DNA of 64,000 nt from Gluconobacter sp. P1C6_b (GCF_018811945.1 NZ_JACRVU010000004.1:104467-168466), one strand, 5' to 3'; numbered from the stretch's first letter, positions 46,082 to 56,318 are shown. The notes: a model not told the origin generated them from the sequence alone. Made by a program: numbers and translations.

Positions 46082-47711
46082 GGAGCAGTTCTTTTTTCAG
46101 CGTATCGGCAACACGAAGCGCAAGGGCTGCGACGGTGAGGGTGATGTTCCCGGTCCCGACCGTGGAGAACACGGACGAACTCGCGATGAACAGGTTCTCG
46201 TGGTCATGTGTCCGGCAATGGCCGTCCACCACGGAATCCTTGGGGTCCACACCCATGATGGTGCTGCCCGAGGGATGATCCTGCGGGAAGTAACCGGGTG
46301 TCCATTGCTCGTCCGTGCCATGCATCAGGCCGATGAGGTTCTTGAACAGCCCGCGCGTGTGCTCGCAACTACGGACTGTATATTCCGGCAGCTTGTAATA
46401 GACATCCGGATGCGGAATCCCGAGCGCATCCTTGTGTGTCGTGCTCAGCGTCAGGCGGTTGTCCGGATCGGGCAGGGCCTCGTTATGGCTGAACAGGCGG
46501 ACCGTGTGGGAGGCCAGATAGCGGATCTGCTCTTCCAGATCCTTGCCGACATAACCCTTTGAAATTGCAAGCTGCGTTGCGAAATCGACCTGATTGTCAT
46601 CAACCATGTGCACGAGATATGCGCCACGATCGCCACGCCAGGCGCCGTCACGGAAATTGTCGATCACGTTCGTCTCGAGCGGTCCACGTCCCGGCCACAG
46701 GGCCTTGTCGCCACTGATGAATGTCACCTGCACGCCGGTATGATCCATCATGTTCCGGCCGACATGGCCCGAACTGTTGGCAATACCATCGGGGCTCTGC
46801 TCGTCTGCCGAAACCAAGAGCAGCTTGGCCGTCTCGATGCAGTGTGCGGCGATGACGAAATACTTGCCGGTCACACGGTGCGAACCCTTGTCCGGGTCGT
46901 AGTAGTGAACGGCCGTCACCTTCTTGTTCGCGCTGTCCCGCTCGATCTTGTAGACGACCGCGTTCGGGACGAACTTCGCGCCCGCGGCCTCGGCGTGATA
47001 AACGGAATATCCGCCGTTATACATCGCCCCGATCGGGCAGATCGGCATGCAGTTGTTGTGCCCTTCGCAGGTCGGGCGGCCGTCATAGGGCTTCGTGTTC
47101 CGGGCCTGCGGCTCATGCACGACGCGATAGGGCGTCTTTTCGCTGATGAGCTTGCGGAACTGCTGCGCCGCATAGGAAATCGGCAGGGCTTCCATCGGGT
47201 AGGGCTGCCTGCGGGGGGAGCCCAGATCCTCGACTTTCGGGTCCGGACCGCACACGCCCATCATGACTTCGGCCTGATAATAGAACGGCTCGAGATCGTC
47301 ATATTTCAGCGCCCAGTCACGACCCTGACCATAGCGGGTCTTGAGCTCGAAATCGGACGGAAGATAACGCCACGCACAACCGGCCCAGTGCCAGGTCGTG
47401 CCACCCATCATCCGCAGATAGACCTGCTGATAGGCTTCGGCATTCGGACCGCTCGTATGCAGGTACTGGTTCGGCGTCATCTGGTTCGGCGGATGCACGG
47501 CCCAGGGTGTGGACGGGAAAGGCCCCTGATAGGAGGGTTTGTTTTCCAGATTGCGGAAATTGTCCACGAAATGCTGCCGGTCCACACGTGGTCCGGCTTC
47601 GAGGACGATGACGGAAATGCCCGCGCGCGCCAGTTCGTTCGCAATGGAACTGCCCGCAACACCGGATCCGACGATGACGACATCGGCGGAAAGATTCTGC
47701 TCAGAAGACAT
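46074..47711 (-). CDS. sldL: Large FAD (GMC) subunit of a sorbitol-dehydrogenase-type enzyme
   Basis: A 545-residue GMC flavoprotein, without its own signal peptide. The FAD-binding fold is DVVIVGSGVAGSSIANELA (10-28). GGTTWHWAG is at 103-111. A Cys cluster CEGHNNCMPICPIGAMYNG (215-233; Cys215, 221, 225) matches the position of the proposed [3Fe-4S] cluster in membrane fructose dehydrogenase. The C-terminal active-site region includes GSTIMGVDPKDSVVDGHCRT. It resembles FAD-sorbitol and fructose dehydrogenases and not gluconate 2-dehydrogenase. Sorbitol is the likeliest substrate, with other polyols possible. Confidence 0.85.
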   Translation of the reverse strand: MSSEQNLSADVVIVGSGVAGSSIANELARAGISVIVLEAGPRVDRQHFVDNFRNLENKPSYQGPFPSTPWAVHPPNQMTPNQYLHTSGPNAEAYQQVYLRMMGGTTWHWAGCAWRYLPSDFELKTRYGQGRDWALKYDDLEPFYYQAEVMMGVCGPDPKVEDLGSPRRQPYPMEALPISYAAQQFRKLISEKTPYRVVHEPQARNTKPYDGRPTCEGHNNCMPICPIGAMYNGGYSVYHAEAAGAKFVPNAVVYKIERDSANKKVTAVHYYDPDKGSHRVTGKYFVIAAHCIETAKLLLVSADEQSPDGIANSSGHVGRNMMDHTGVQVTFISGDKALWPGRGPLETNVIDNFRDGAWRGDRGAYLVHMVDDNQVDFATQLAISKGYVGKDLEEQIRYLASHTVRLFSHNEALPDPDNRLTLSTTHKDALGIPHPDVYYKLPEYTVRSCEHTRGLFKNLIGLMHGTDEQWTPGYFPQDHPSGSTIMGVDPKDSVVDGHCRTHDHENLFIASSSVFSTVGTGNITLTVAALALRVADTLKKELLHA

Positions 47712-47731
47712 AGGAGATGCTGTTCCCGCTC

Positions 47732-48349
47732 TCAGGTAGGTTCCACGTCGAACTTCGATGGCGACAGCGCAGGCGCGCCGGTCGGTTTGTCGACTTCAGG
47801 TGGCTGCGTCGTCCAGTAGAACGGGCCGCCTGCGGCATAGGTCTTGGGGTAGATGGCGTCCTTGGTGACGTCGAACATCAGGGCGGAGCGATAGACCACG
47901 ACCTTGCCGTCCGCGACACCGCGATACCAGCCGGTCATGATGTCATGAATGACATCCTTGAACGCCGGATCGGCCTGTTCGGCCGCTTTGGCGAAGGCGG
48001 AGGCGTTCTCGTAGGTTCCGCCGTCCAGCAGATCAGCCAGTTTTGACAGCTGGGCCTTGCGCTCGGGCCCTGACTGGAGAATGCGCTCGTAAAGCGCCTT
48101 TCCGATCCGCGGGTCGAGAGAGGGCCGGTCCGTCAGACGTGTCGAGACCTTCATGAAGCGTTCAAGTTCAGGATTGGCGCCGGTTCCAGCCTCTGCGGCC
48201 ACGACATTTCCAGCGGCCAGAACACCCATGCCGGCCATGCCTGTCATCAGCGTATCACGACGTGACATCCGCATCAGCCGGTTCAGGCGCATGGCATTGG
48301 GAGAGGAAACATGGAGGTCAACAAGAGGGCAGTGACGATCTTTCGTCAT
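47732..48349 (-). CDS. sldS: Small (Tat-exported) subunit of the sorbitol-dehydrogenase-type enzyme
   Basis: A 205-residue subunit with a twin-arginine signal, SRRDTLM (29-35), followed by a hydrophobic stretch and the likely cleavage near VVAAEA. In this enzyme class the small subunit ferries the folded FAD subunit across the membrane. The rest is helical, with FKDVIHDIMTGWYRGV near the middle. The start is unclear: ATGs exist at 48349, 48292, 48274 and 48268, with no decisive ribosome site. It is 20 bases upstream of sldL. Confidence 0.82.
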   Translation of the reverse strand: MTKDRHCPLVDLHVSSPNAMRLNRLMRMSRRDTLMTGMAGMGVLAAGNVVAAEAGTGANPELERFMKVSTRLTDRPSLDPRIGKALYERILQSGPERKAQLSKLADLLDGGTYENASAFAKAAEQADPAFKDVIHDIMTGWYRGVADGKVVVYRSALMFDVTKDAIYPKTYAAGGPFYWTTQPPEVDKPTGAPALSPSKFDVEPT

Positions 48350-48710
48350 GTAAAATCACTCTTCGCATACACTCGAGACTGATGACAGGACCGTGATCCG
48401 TGTCACCTTCAGAGGTCCGCAGCCTACAGCGACAGCATGATCATGCAACCGTGAACGGCCAATTATCCGGAAATAATCCCACCAAAGGGCAAGTCTGGAA
48501 GAGGGGGCGGGGAAGGATAACTAACGGAAACGTCCGTTGTCTTATTGTGGTTTCCAAGGATTTCCGAAGATCTGCAGGAGGATTTATTACCTCTGTCTTT
48601 CGTGAATTGGGCAGAGTCGGTCCCAGGGTCTCATCTGGGGTGTTTTCTAAGTTGCGAATGTTTCGCAACTTGGCGCCTTGTTGAAGAAATAGGGTACTTT
48701 TACGGTCCTG
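48350..48710. other. sldS upstream region with inverted repeats, no gene
   Basis: This 361-base stretch between sldS and lldP holds no convincing gene. It contains AACGGA-N4-TCCGTT (48523-48538) and a perfect 9-bp hairpin AAGTTGCGA/TCGCAACTT (48649-48671). It probably includes the sld promoter. An open frame through it is not supported by any domain. Confidence 0.5.
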
Positions 48711-48747
48711 TAAAAGAAAAGGGGCGCAGATGTGATCCTGCGCCCCC
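48711..48747 (-). terminator. Rho-independent terminator of lldP
   Basis: The minus-strand stem GGGGCGCAG...CTGCGCCCC is followed by TTTTCTTTT, 26 bases after the lldP stop. Confidence 0.9.
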
Positions 48748-48772
48748 TCGATATTGCTGTCAGAAGGAGTGG

Positions 48773-50419
48773 CTATGTGCCCGCCCCCATGAAGACCAGC
48801 ACCGTTGTCATCAGCCCGACCAGAATGGCCAGAACGATACTGCATTTGAGCGTGAACTGGAGCAGGGCGCCTTCCTGTCCCACCAGCCCTACGGCGGCTG
48901 AAGCCACGGCGATGGATTGTGGAGAGATCATCTTGCCCACGGCACCTCCAACCGTATTGGCCGCGACCAGAAGCTCCCCGCTGACTCCGATCTGACGGCC
49001 GGTCGCCGCCTGAAGCCCGCCAAACAGGGCATTTGAGGACGTATCGGAGCCTGTCAGGAAAACACCCAGCCACCCGAGAAGGGGTGCGAAGAAGGTGAAC
49101 GCGCCCTTGGTCATCGCCAGAACGAGGGCCAGCGTTGTGGAAAGGCCCGAATAGTTGGCCAGAAACGCGAAGGCCAGCACCATGCCGATGGCATAGATGG
49201 GCGTTCTCAGTTCCCGAAGCGTATCCGTGAAGGTCGCGACAGCGTCCTTGGGACGCATTTTCAGGAACAGGACGGACATGACTCCTGCCAGCAGGATGGC
49301 CGTCCCCACGGAAGATATGAAATCCACTTTGAAGATCGCGGCATAAGGCGTCGGGCTGGGAACGATGGGCGCCATTTTCAGAACGAGGTTGTGCAGCCCC
49401 GGGAAGCGGATGACGAGCACCGTCCAGTCCAGCGGTCCACCGGCTGCGAAGAGGGCCTTGAAGGGTTTGATGCTCCAGACAGCCACGAAAGCCGTCAGGA
49501 TGATGAAAGGAGACCAGGCCCGCAGGATCTGCGGTGCCGTATAGGTTGCCTTCTCGACGATGGCGTCGGCAGGGGGCTCTCCGGTTTCGAAGCGGAAAAT
49601 CCGGCTCGGCTTCCAGATCCGAAGGAAGACGGGGATTGCCACCATCGTGACCAGTGGGGCTATGATGTCCGGAAGTTCGGGACCGATCACGAGGGCCGTC
49701 AGGGTCTGCGTAATGGCGAAGGTGGCACCTGTGACGAGAATGACGGGCCATGTCTCACGGATGCCCCGCAGCCCGTCAACCACGCCGACGAGCCAGAAGG
49801 GGATGACGACGCCGATCACGATCAGCTGCATCACGACCAGCCGGCCGACCATGTATGGTTCCGCCCCGATCACCTGGGCCCCCACGATCACGGGGATGCC
49901 CATCGCTCCGAACGCACCAGGTGCCGCATTGGCGATCAGGCACAGCCCGGCGGCGTAGATCGGCGGAAAGCCGAGGCCGACGAGCAGGGCTGTCGTGATG
50001 GCAACCGGTGCGCCGAAACCGGCAGCGCCTTCCAGAAACGCCCCGAACGCGAAGGCGACGAGAAGAAGCTGGATGCGCTGGTCTTCCGAGACCGTCGAAA
50101 TCGAATGACGGATGATATCGAACTGACCCGTCCGGACGGAGATTTTATAGAGAAAGACCGCCCCGATGATGATCCATGAAATGGGCCATAAGCCGTAGGC
50201 AAAACCGTAGAGACACGCTGCCAGGGCCATGAAAACGGGCATGCCGTAGAATGCGACAGCCAGTGCAAAGGTAATTCCGACAGTAATCGTACAGGCAATA
50301 TGCCCTTTCATGTGCAGGTACAGCAGGGCAAAGAAGAAAAACAGGATCGGAAGGAGAGCGACCGCGCCGGAAATCCAGATATTTCCTATGGGATCGTAGA
50401 CTTGTGCCCAAGATGACAT
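48773..50419 (-). CDS. lldP: L-lactate permease
   Basis: A 548-residue inner-membrane permease with about 12-13 hydrophobic segments. It has the lactate permease signature [29 protein letters not shown] followed by [14 protein letters not shown] (quoted in parts), and [24 protein letters not shown] near the C-terminus. It imports lactate or glycolate with protons. It lies upstream of the sld operon on the same strand, separated by a terminator. Confidence 0.92.
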   Translation of the reverse strand: MSSWAQVYDPIGNIWISGAVALLPILFFFFALLYLHMKGHIACTITVGITFALAVAFYGMPVFMALAACLYGFAYGLWPISWIIIGAVFLYKISVRTGQFDIIRHSISTVSEDQRIQLLLVAFAFGAFLEGAAGFGAPVAITTALLVGLGFPPIYAAGLCLIANAAPGAFGAMGIPVIVGAQVIGAEPYMVGRLVVMQLIVIGVVIPFWLVGVVDGLRGIRETWPVILVTGATFAITQTLTALVIGPELPDIIAPLVTMVAIPVFLRIWKPSRIFRFETGEPPADAIVEKATYTAPQILRAWSPFIILTAFVAVWSIKPFKALFAAGGPLDWTVLVIRFPGLHNLVLKMAPIVPSPTPYAAIFKVDFISSVGTAILLAGVMSVLFLKMRPKDAVATFTDTLRELRTPIYAIGMVLAFAFLANYSGLSTTLALVLAMTKGAFTFFAPLLGWLGVFLTGSDTSSNALFGGLQAATGRQIGVSGELLVAANTVGGAVGKMISPQSIAVASAAVGLVGQEGALLQFTLKCSIVLAILVGLMTTVLVFMGAGT

Positions 50420-51000
50420 TCAGGGGAACTCCAAAATAAAAATTAAGTGATAATTGGAAAATTGATCTCTTTTTCTCGTGTTATTTTGTGGAGCGTATTT
50501 TTCTAAAATAACAAGTGCAATAAGGGATGAATATAATCCCGGGTAAACTTTATGACATACTGTTTTAATTAGTTAGTTTATTGCGTTTCTTGCTTTGTAA
50601 AAGTTTCACCCCTGATGTGTGCAGAGTGGTAAAAACGCTTTTCTCTTGGGGTAATATTTTTGAAAAGTTTAGGCTTTGAGTAGGAAAAAATGACAGGAAG
50701 TGACGCCTGGACCGGAGCATTCTCTAAATACTTGCCGCGAGTGGCGGCAGTGGTTTCGTGACTATTGGCAGATGAAATGAAAAACGGAGGCAGAGAGGAA
50801 AGATTTTCTGGACTGTCGGGCTTATGGAGCAGGAGGTTCTGTTTTCCGTAGCTCTGGCAACCGGGGCGGGAGTGTTCCCGGAACACGGAAATATGTGCAG
50901 TCACGACGCCGTGGTCCGTGCCGCGGCATGCCTTGTCGTGCTCTCGAAACGGTGAGAAACTGGGGCAGCATCACTTTCAGAGTTGAACAGTCAGGTTTCC
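50420..51000. other. AT-rich intergenic region
   Basis: These 581 bases are clearly AT-rich for this window, and they hold the divergent promoters of lldP and the nuclease gene. A 23-codon frame at 50690-50761 has a weak ribosome site; nothing else was identified. Confidence 0.5.
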
Positions 51001-51903
51001 ATGCATTTTCGTCTTCTTTGTGCGTCCCTGATGGGGGCGGGCTCTCTTGTCTTTTCTTCCAGCGCATTTGCGTGGGGGCCTTACGGTCATGCGATCGTGG
51101 CGGATATCGCGCAGGAGCGTCTGACGCCGCAGGCCCAGAAGGCCACTACGGCCCTGCTGGCCCTTGAGAACCATCACACTCTCGATCAGGTCGCCTCCTG
51201 GCCCGACACGATCGGTCATGTTCCCAAGAAGAAGGGCGGCGCGCCGGAGACCCTGAAATGGCATTACGTTGATATCGACGTATCCCATCCGGCCTATGAT
51301 CAGGCCCGCGACTGTCCCGATCATGCCTGCGTTGTCGAGAAGCTGCCCGAGGAGATCAAAATCCTCGCCGATACGCATGCTGCGGCTCAGGACCGGCTGG
51401 TCGCCCTGAAATGGGTGGTACATCTGATGGGCGACATCCATCAGCCGCTGCATGCTGCCGAGCGTAACAAGGATATGGGTGGGAACGCCATCCGCCTGAC
51501 CTATTTCGGTAACAATGCCAACGGCCACATGAACCTGCATTCCCTGTGGGATGAGGGCGTGAGCGACCATGAGGCAGATCTGCATGTCGGCCCGTTCTAC
51601 AGTATCGATGCGTCACGCGCGAAGAAGGAAGCCGATCGTCTCGGCGCCCTGATCACGCCGGATGAGACAAAATACTGGGTGCAGGATCTGGACGGCGGCG
51701 ATGTTTACAGCGCCACCGTCAACTGGGCCGACGAGAGCCATTCTCTGGCCCGCAGCGTGGCCTATGGTGCACTTCCGGCCAATAAGGGCGCCGATATCGG
51801 CAAGGACTACACCGCATTGACCTGGCCGATCATGGAACTGCGTCTGGAGCAGGCGGGTGTGCGTCTGGCCGCCGTTCTCAACACGGCCCTGAACGGCGGC
51901 TGA
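51001..51903 (+). CDS. Secreted S1/P1-family nuclease
   Basis: A 300-residue trinuclear-zinc nuclease. The signal peptide ends at AFA, leaving Trp25 as the mature N-terminus (WGPYGH), a hallmark in which the N-terminal Trp ligates zinc. Further zinc ligands are His30, the Asp in SWPDTI, the His in KWHYVD, the HLMGDIHQPLH block and GGNAI...NLHSLWDEG. It degrades single-stranded nucleic acid in the periplasm or outside the cell, perhaps as a phosphate or nucleotide scavenger. The ATG at 51001 starts the signal peptide. Confidence 0.92.
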   Translation: MHFRLLCASLMGAGSLVFSSSAFAWGPYGHAIVADIAQERLTPQAQKATTALLALENHHTLDQVASWPDTIGHVPKKKGGAPETLKWHYVDIDVSHPAYDQARDCPDHACVVEKLPEEIKILADTHAAAQDRLVALKWVVHLMGDIHQPLHAAERNKDMGGNAIRLTYFGNNANGHMNLHSLWDEGVSDHEADLHVGPFYSIDASRAKKEADRLGALITPDETKYWVQDLDGGDVYSATVNWADESHSLARSVAYGALPANKGADIGKDYTALTWPIMELRLEQAGVRLAAVLNTALNGG

Positions 51904-51927
51904 GAACGGTTTCTGTGTGGATGGACG

Positions 51928-53439
51928 TCAGGATTTCTGCGTCCATCCTCCACCCAGTGCCCGGTACAGATGGGCGACCGAGATCGACACGCCTGCGCTC
52001 GACTCTGCCAGGGCGCTCCGGCTCGCCAGAAGAGCATTCTGCGTCGTCAGGACGTTGAGGAAGTCTCCCGCACCCTGACTGTACTGAAGCTGCGCGATAT
52101 GCACGGCGGTCTCGTCTTCCGAAACCGTTTCTTCCAGCCGGTTGCGACGCTCCTGCGCGGCGCTCAGATCCGCCATGGAATCATCGACCTCTTCCCAGGC
52201 TTTCAGGAGCGTGCGCTGCAACGCAATCGCCGCTTCCTTCTGCTGGGCCCGACGCAGATGAAGCTGTCCGGTCAGGCGGCCACCCTCGAACAGCGGCAGT
52301 GTCATGGTGGGGCCGAACCCATACTGACGGGACGCCCATGAGCCCAGCCCGCTGAACTGCAATGCCTGAATATCCAGACTGCCCGAGAGCGTCACGCGCG
52401 GGAAAAAGTCCGCAATCGCCACGCCGATGCTGGCTGTTGCGGCATGGAGATGATCTTCGGCGGCCCGCACATCCGGACGGCGCTCCGCCAGTTCGGAGGG
52501 TAGCCCGACTGGAATATCAGTAGGAACGGGCGGGATCGCCTGAGACGATCCAAGCCTGGCCTTCAGCGCGCCCGGCTCCCGCGCCGTCAGGAAGCTCAGG
52601 GCGTTCACGAGATGCACTTCCTGGCTTTTCAGGACCGGAAGGCGTGCCTCAAAGCCATGCATCTGCCCGCGGGAATAGGCGACGTCGAGCTTCGTCGCCG
52701 TACCTTGTGCAAAGCGCAGTTCCGTCAGTTTCACGCTGTGCCGGGCGATGTCGATGCTCTGCTGGGTAATGCCGATCTGCGTCTGGATATTGCGCAGGTT
52801 CAGATAGTCCTGCGCCGTCTCGGCCATAAGCGAGACCAGCACATCGCGGCGCAGTTCATCCGTTTCATGCATCGCCGCCGTCGCAGCTTCGACCTGCCTG
52901 CGGACATGCCCCCAGAAATCGACTTCCCAGGAGGCGCTCAACCCGTATTGCGGCAGGTTGAACGACGGATTGCCTTTTGCACCGTCCGCTGCAGCCGGGC
53001 CGAAACCCTGCTGTCCGCTGGCAATCTCACCGGGTCCGGCCTGCTCCATGGTTCCCAGAAGGCCGAGAATACCGTTCGTGCTGGCACGCTCCCGGGCATA
53101 GGACGCGGCACCTTCCATATGCGGCATCTGCGCTGCGCTGGCGATCTTCCGTTCAGCCTGACTTTCGGTGAAATGCAGGGCGGCCTCGCGCAGGTCGAGG
53201 TTGCTGCGCGCCACGTCCTCTTCGAGCGCCGTCAGTGTCGGGTCACGATAGATTTTCCACCATTGCGCATTGATGGCGGATGTTTCCTGCGGATGGCTGG
53301 CGGCTGGTGTCAGGCTCTGGTGCCAGTGGGCCGGTGCATGCGGATCGGGACGATGATAGTCCGGTCCTACCGTGCAGGCGGACAGTGCGGTCAGGGCCAG
53401 AAGAAGGTAGCGGGAGGGCTGGAACATGGAAGGTCTCAT
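51928..53439 (-). CDS. NodT/OprM-type outer-membrane efflux lipoprotein
   Basis: A 503-residue outer membrane factor with an LSAC lipobox (Cys22) and the CTVGPDYHRP start typical of NodT-type proteins. It has two OEP repeats, ending in QGAGDFLNVLTTQNALLASRSALAES and YRALGGGW. It is the last gene of an EmrB-EmrA-OMF operon; its ATG overlaps the stop of the fusion-protein gene (ATGA). A second start four codons in is possible. Confidence 0.92.
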   Translation of the reverse strand: MRPSMFQPSRYLLLALTALSACTVGPDYHRPDPHAPAHWHQSLTPAASHPQETSAINAQWWKIYRDPTLTALEEDVARSNLDLREAALHFTESQAERKIASAAQMPHMEGAASYARERASTNGILGLLGTMEQAGPGEIASGQQGFGPAAADGAKGNPSFNLPQYGLSASWEVDFWGHVRRQVEAATAAMHETDELRRDVLVSLMAETAQDYLNLRNIQTQIGITQQSIDIARHSVKLTELRFAQGTATKLDVAYSRGQMHGFEARLPVLKSQEVHLVNALSFLTAREPGALKARLGSSQAIPPVPTDIPVGLPSELAERRPDVRAAEDHLHAATASIGVAIADFFPRVTLSGSLDIQALQFSGLGSWASRQYGFGPTMTLPLFEGGRLTGQLHLRRAQQKEAAIALQRTLLKAWEEVDDSMADLSAAQERRNRLEETVSEDETAVHIAQLQYSQGAGDFLNVLTTQNALLASRSALAESSAGVSISVAHLYRALGGGWTQKS

Positions 53440-54512
53440 TTCCAGAGATACCGCTCGTCATGGGCATGGATGCCCTCAGGCGTGGAGGACGTGTCGATCC
53501 GTGCTTCGACCGACATGCCCACGCGGACCTTCTCCGCCAGAGGCTGGCCGGGATCGAAGGTCAGCTTGACCGGGACGCGCTGGACGACCTTGGTGAAGTT
53601 GCCCGTTGCGTTGTCCGGCTGGATGGCGGCAAAAGCCACACCCGTTGCAGGGGCCAGACTGTCTACGTGTGCCTTGAGCGGATGGCCGGGGAACGTATCG
53701 ACCCAGACCGTCGCACTCTGGCCGGTCTGGACCTTCGTCAGCTGCGTTTCCTGAAAATTCGCCAGCACATAGGCCTTGCGGACCGGCACGACCGCCAGCA
53801 GCCCGGTGCCCGGATGGACATACGCACCAACGCGCACGCCACGTTCGCCGACCACACCGTCCACGGGGGCGGGGATGGTGCAGTAGGACAGGTTCAGTTC
53901 GGCCTGATGTTCCGCGCTCTGGGCTTTCAGGAGCGCGCCCTGTGCCTTTTCGAGCTGCGCCTTCAGCACCGCGACCTGCTGTTCGGCCGTGCTGGTTTCG
54001 GCCTTGTCGCGGGCGAGGGCGGCGACGGCTTCAAGCTGCCGGGCTTCAGCGCCCTGCTGCTGCTCGATCGTGCTGGCCCCACCGGCGGAGAGATTGCGAT
54101 ACCGTGCCGCATTCTGCCGAGCGAAGACCAGTGCGGCCTCGTCGGACTGCACGGTATATTTCGCCGCATCGACGATGGAACCCTGACGGTCCAGCAAAGC
54201 CTGAAGGTTGTCCACATCGCCCTGCGCTGCAGCGGTATCGCCCCGGGCGGCTCCCAAAGCCGCACGGTAATCGTCATCTTCGATATGGGCGAGTTCTTCT
54301 CCGGCATGGACGTATTCGTTGTCTTCTGCCAGCACCCGGTCGATACGGCCGGAAACTTTCGGGGCCACGGTCGTGAAATCGGCCGTGACATAGGCGTCGT
54401 TGGTTTCCTGACGGATGCCGTCACCCACGAAGAAGCGGTCAGCCGTCCAGGCCAGACCCGTCAGGACAATGACCGCACATCCGGCCAGAAGAAGGGGTTT
54501 TCCATAAATCAT
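53436..54512 (-). CDS. EmrA-type membrane fusion protein
   Basis: A 358-residue HlyD-family adaptor with one N-terminal membrane segment (PLLLAGCAVIVLTGLAW), lipoyl half-motifs TVAPKVSGRIDRVLAEDNEYV and IPAPVDGVVGERGVRVGAYV, and a long coiled-coil hairpin between. It links the MFS pump to the outer-membrane factor. It lies 15 bases after the MFS gene, and it overlaps the outer-membrane-factor gene by 4 bases. Confidence 0.92.
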   Translation of the reverse strand: MIYGKPLLLAGCAVIVLTGLAWTADRFFVGDGIRQETNDAYVTADFTTVAPKVSGRIDRVLAEDNEYVHAGEELAHIEDDDYRAALGAARGDTAAAQGDVDNLQALLDRQGSIVDAAKYTVQSDEAALVFARQNAARYRNLSAGGASTIEQQQGAEARQLEAVAALARDKAETSTAEQQVAVLKAQLEKAQGALLKAQSAEHQAELNLSYCTIPAPVDGVVGERGVRVGAYVHPGTGLLAVVPVRKAYVLANFQETQLTKVQTGQSATVWVDTFPGHPLKAHVDSLAPATGVAFAAIQPDNATGNFTKVVQRVPVKLTFDPGQPLAEKVRVGMSVEARIDTSSTPEGIHAHDERYLWK

Positions 54513-54527
54513 GTTGAGGCAGGTCCG

Positions 54528-56204
54528 TCAGTGCGCGGTGGCGGGAATGGAGGAGGGGGCCGGTTCGGGATCCGGTTCGCGGGCTGCGGCAGGCATGGCC
54601 GGAGCAGGCCCCTTGCCGGGCGGATAGACCCGTTTCGGAAGCACGGCGGTCAGCGCGACGTAGAAGATGCAGATGCACATTACGACGAAATAGATGTCCA
54701 CCAGCGCCAGCGTGATCGACTGTTCGTGCAGATAGGTGTGGAAAATCTGAAGCGCATTGCGCGCCACATGATCGCTGTCAGGAGAGGTGTTGCTGATTGC
54801 TGCATGGATCGGATCGCCCATGCCGGACAGCGACGTGGCGTTGTTGCCCGCCCGGTCCAGCAGCATCGTGGAATGATACTGTTCCCGGCGGCGCAGCAGG
54901 ATTTCAAAAATGGCGGCGGCGAACGCATTGGCCATGCCCTTGAGCATGTTGACCATGCCCGAGATGAACGGCCCGTCCGCCGGGCCAAGGGACATGGTGG
55001 CCAGCATCAGCACCGGGATCACGACCATCGGCTGGCCGAGGATCTGAAGCCCCTGCAGGACATAGAAATTGTCCCGCACCCAGTCCGGTGTCAGCCAGGT
55101 TCCAAGGAACGCCGCCAGCGCCAGACACGACATGCCAAACGCCAGCACATACCGGCAGTCCACGCGCGCGGAGTTGCAGAGCGCGGCCGTCAGCGGCAGC
55201 ATGATGAGCTGGGGCAGCGCGACCGTCAGTGCGACCGGGGTCGCCTGGATCGGCCGGTATCCGCGCACCGCTTCCAGATACGTCATCGGCACTTCCATCA
55301 TCAGTCCGCAGATGATGAGCACCGCCACGAGTGTGAGGAGCGCCATCGTGATGTTGCGGTTCTTCCAGTACTGAAGCCGGAAGAATGGGCTGTGGTGATG
55401 CCACTCATGGAACAGGAACCCCACGAACAGCGCCCCGCCCCAGAATGTCAGATGGGAAATGATGGGTGAGCGGAACCAGTCCAGCCGGTCTCCCTGGTAC
55501 AGCACCGTCACCACACACAGGATGGACGGCACGCCAATGAAGAACCCGCGCCAGTTGAACTTCCTGAACCGTTCGAGATGCACCGGATCACGTGGCAACC
55601 CGTAGGCCATCATGGCAATGGCGATGATGCTGAAGGGAATGACCTCCCAGTACAGCCAGCGCCAGCCCACATGTTCGAACCACATCGCCTCGAGCGGTCC
55701 ACCCAGATTGGGGCCGAAAGTGGCGCTCATCGCATAGCCACCAATACCGAAGACCTTGATGGGGGGCGGCAGGTATTTGAGCATGACCGTCATCAGGACG
55801 GGCGGCAGACATCCCGCACTCAGTCCCTGCGCCGCGCGGAGAAAACACAGCGAGATCATGTCCGGCATGAAGGGCAGGGGGATCGACAGCATGGCGAGCA
55901 CGGCCGTCATGAAGATCGAGAACCTGTAAATCGAGAACGTCATGTAGAACCAGGGCGTGAACGCCATGGCCGCGATGTTGAAGGCCTCGTAGATCGAGGT
56001 GAACCACGTCCCCTCGTCATGCCCGATATGCATTGCGCCCCGGATGTCGGCGAGGCCGATTTCCGTGATGTGTTCGTTGAAGCCGGCCACATGGACGGCC
56101 AGCAGCATCCCCAGACAGCCGACAATGGTCCGCATGCCGAAAGGCGGAATATAGGAGGGCTGCGCGGGTGGTGCGGCAGATGGCGACGAAGCTGCTGGTT
56201 CCAT
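54528..56204 (-). CDS. EmrB/DHA2-family multidrug MFS transporter
   Basis: A 558-residue drug:H+ antiporter with about 14 hydrophobic segments. GWRWLYW is in the first half and FISGMVNMLKGMANAFAAAIFE in the second, with a Pro-rich cytoplasmic tail (about 525-558). It is the first gene of the operon, and it is transcribed divergently from a LysR-family regulator that probably controls it. Confidence 0.9.
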   Translation of the reverse strand: MEPAASSPSAAPPAQPSYIPPFGMRTIVGCLGMLLAVHVAGFNEHITEIGLADIRGAMHIGHDEGTWFTSIYEAFNIAAMAFTPWFYMTFSIYRFSIFMTAVLAMLSIPLPFMPDMISLCFLRAAQGLSAGCLPPVLMTVMLKYLPPPIKVFGIGGYAMSATFGPNLGGPLEAMWFEHVGWRWLYWEVIPFSIIAIAMMAYGLPRDPVHLERFRKFNWRGFFIGVPSILCVVTVLYQGDRLDWFRSPIISHLTFWGGALFVGFLFHEWHHHSPFFRLQYWKNRNITMALLTLVAVLIICGLMMEVPMTYLEAVRGYRPIQATPVALTVALPQLIMLPLTAALCNSARVDCRYVLAFGMSCLALAAFLGTWLTPDWVRDNFYVLQGLQILGQPMVVIPVLMLATMSLGPADGPFISGMVNMLKGMANAFAAAIFEILLRRREQYHSTMLLDRAGNNATSLSGMGDPIHAAISNTSPDSDHVARNALQIFHTYLHEQSITLALVDIYFVVMCICIFYVALTAVLPKRVYPPGKGPAPAMPAAAREPDPEPAPSSIPATAH

Positions 56205-56318
56205 GGATCTCTTCCGTTACCAGACAGCCACTATCCGGAGTGTATGAGTCCGAAAACCCACGTTTCCGGCAAGTGATGTTTCCACTTTCCGCAAGGGTTG
56301 CAGAAATCCCTTCCATTT

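Noticed and set aside
48441..49751. 436-codon open frame overlapping lldP in another frame
   Set aside because: It is a shadow of the permease, with no domain of its own.
50690..50761. 23-codon frame with a purine-rich sequence upstream
   Set aside because: Too short to support without conservation data.
50578..50904. 108-codon minus-strand frame in the AT-rich gap
   Set aside because: It starts at GTG with no ribosome site, and it has no domain or plausible composition.
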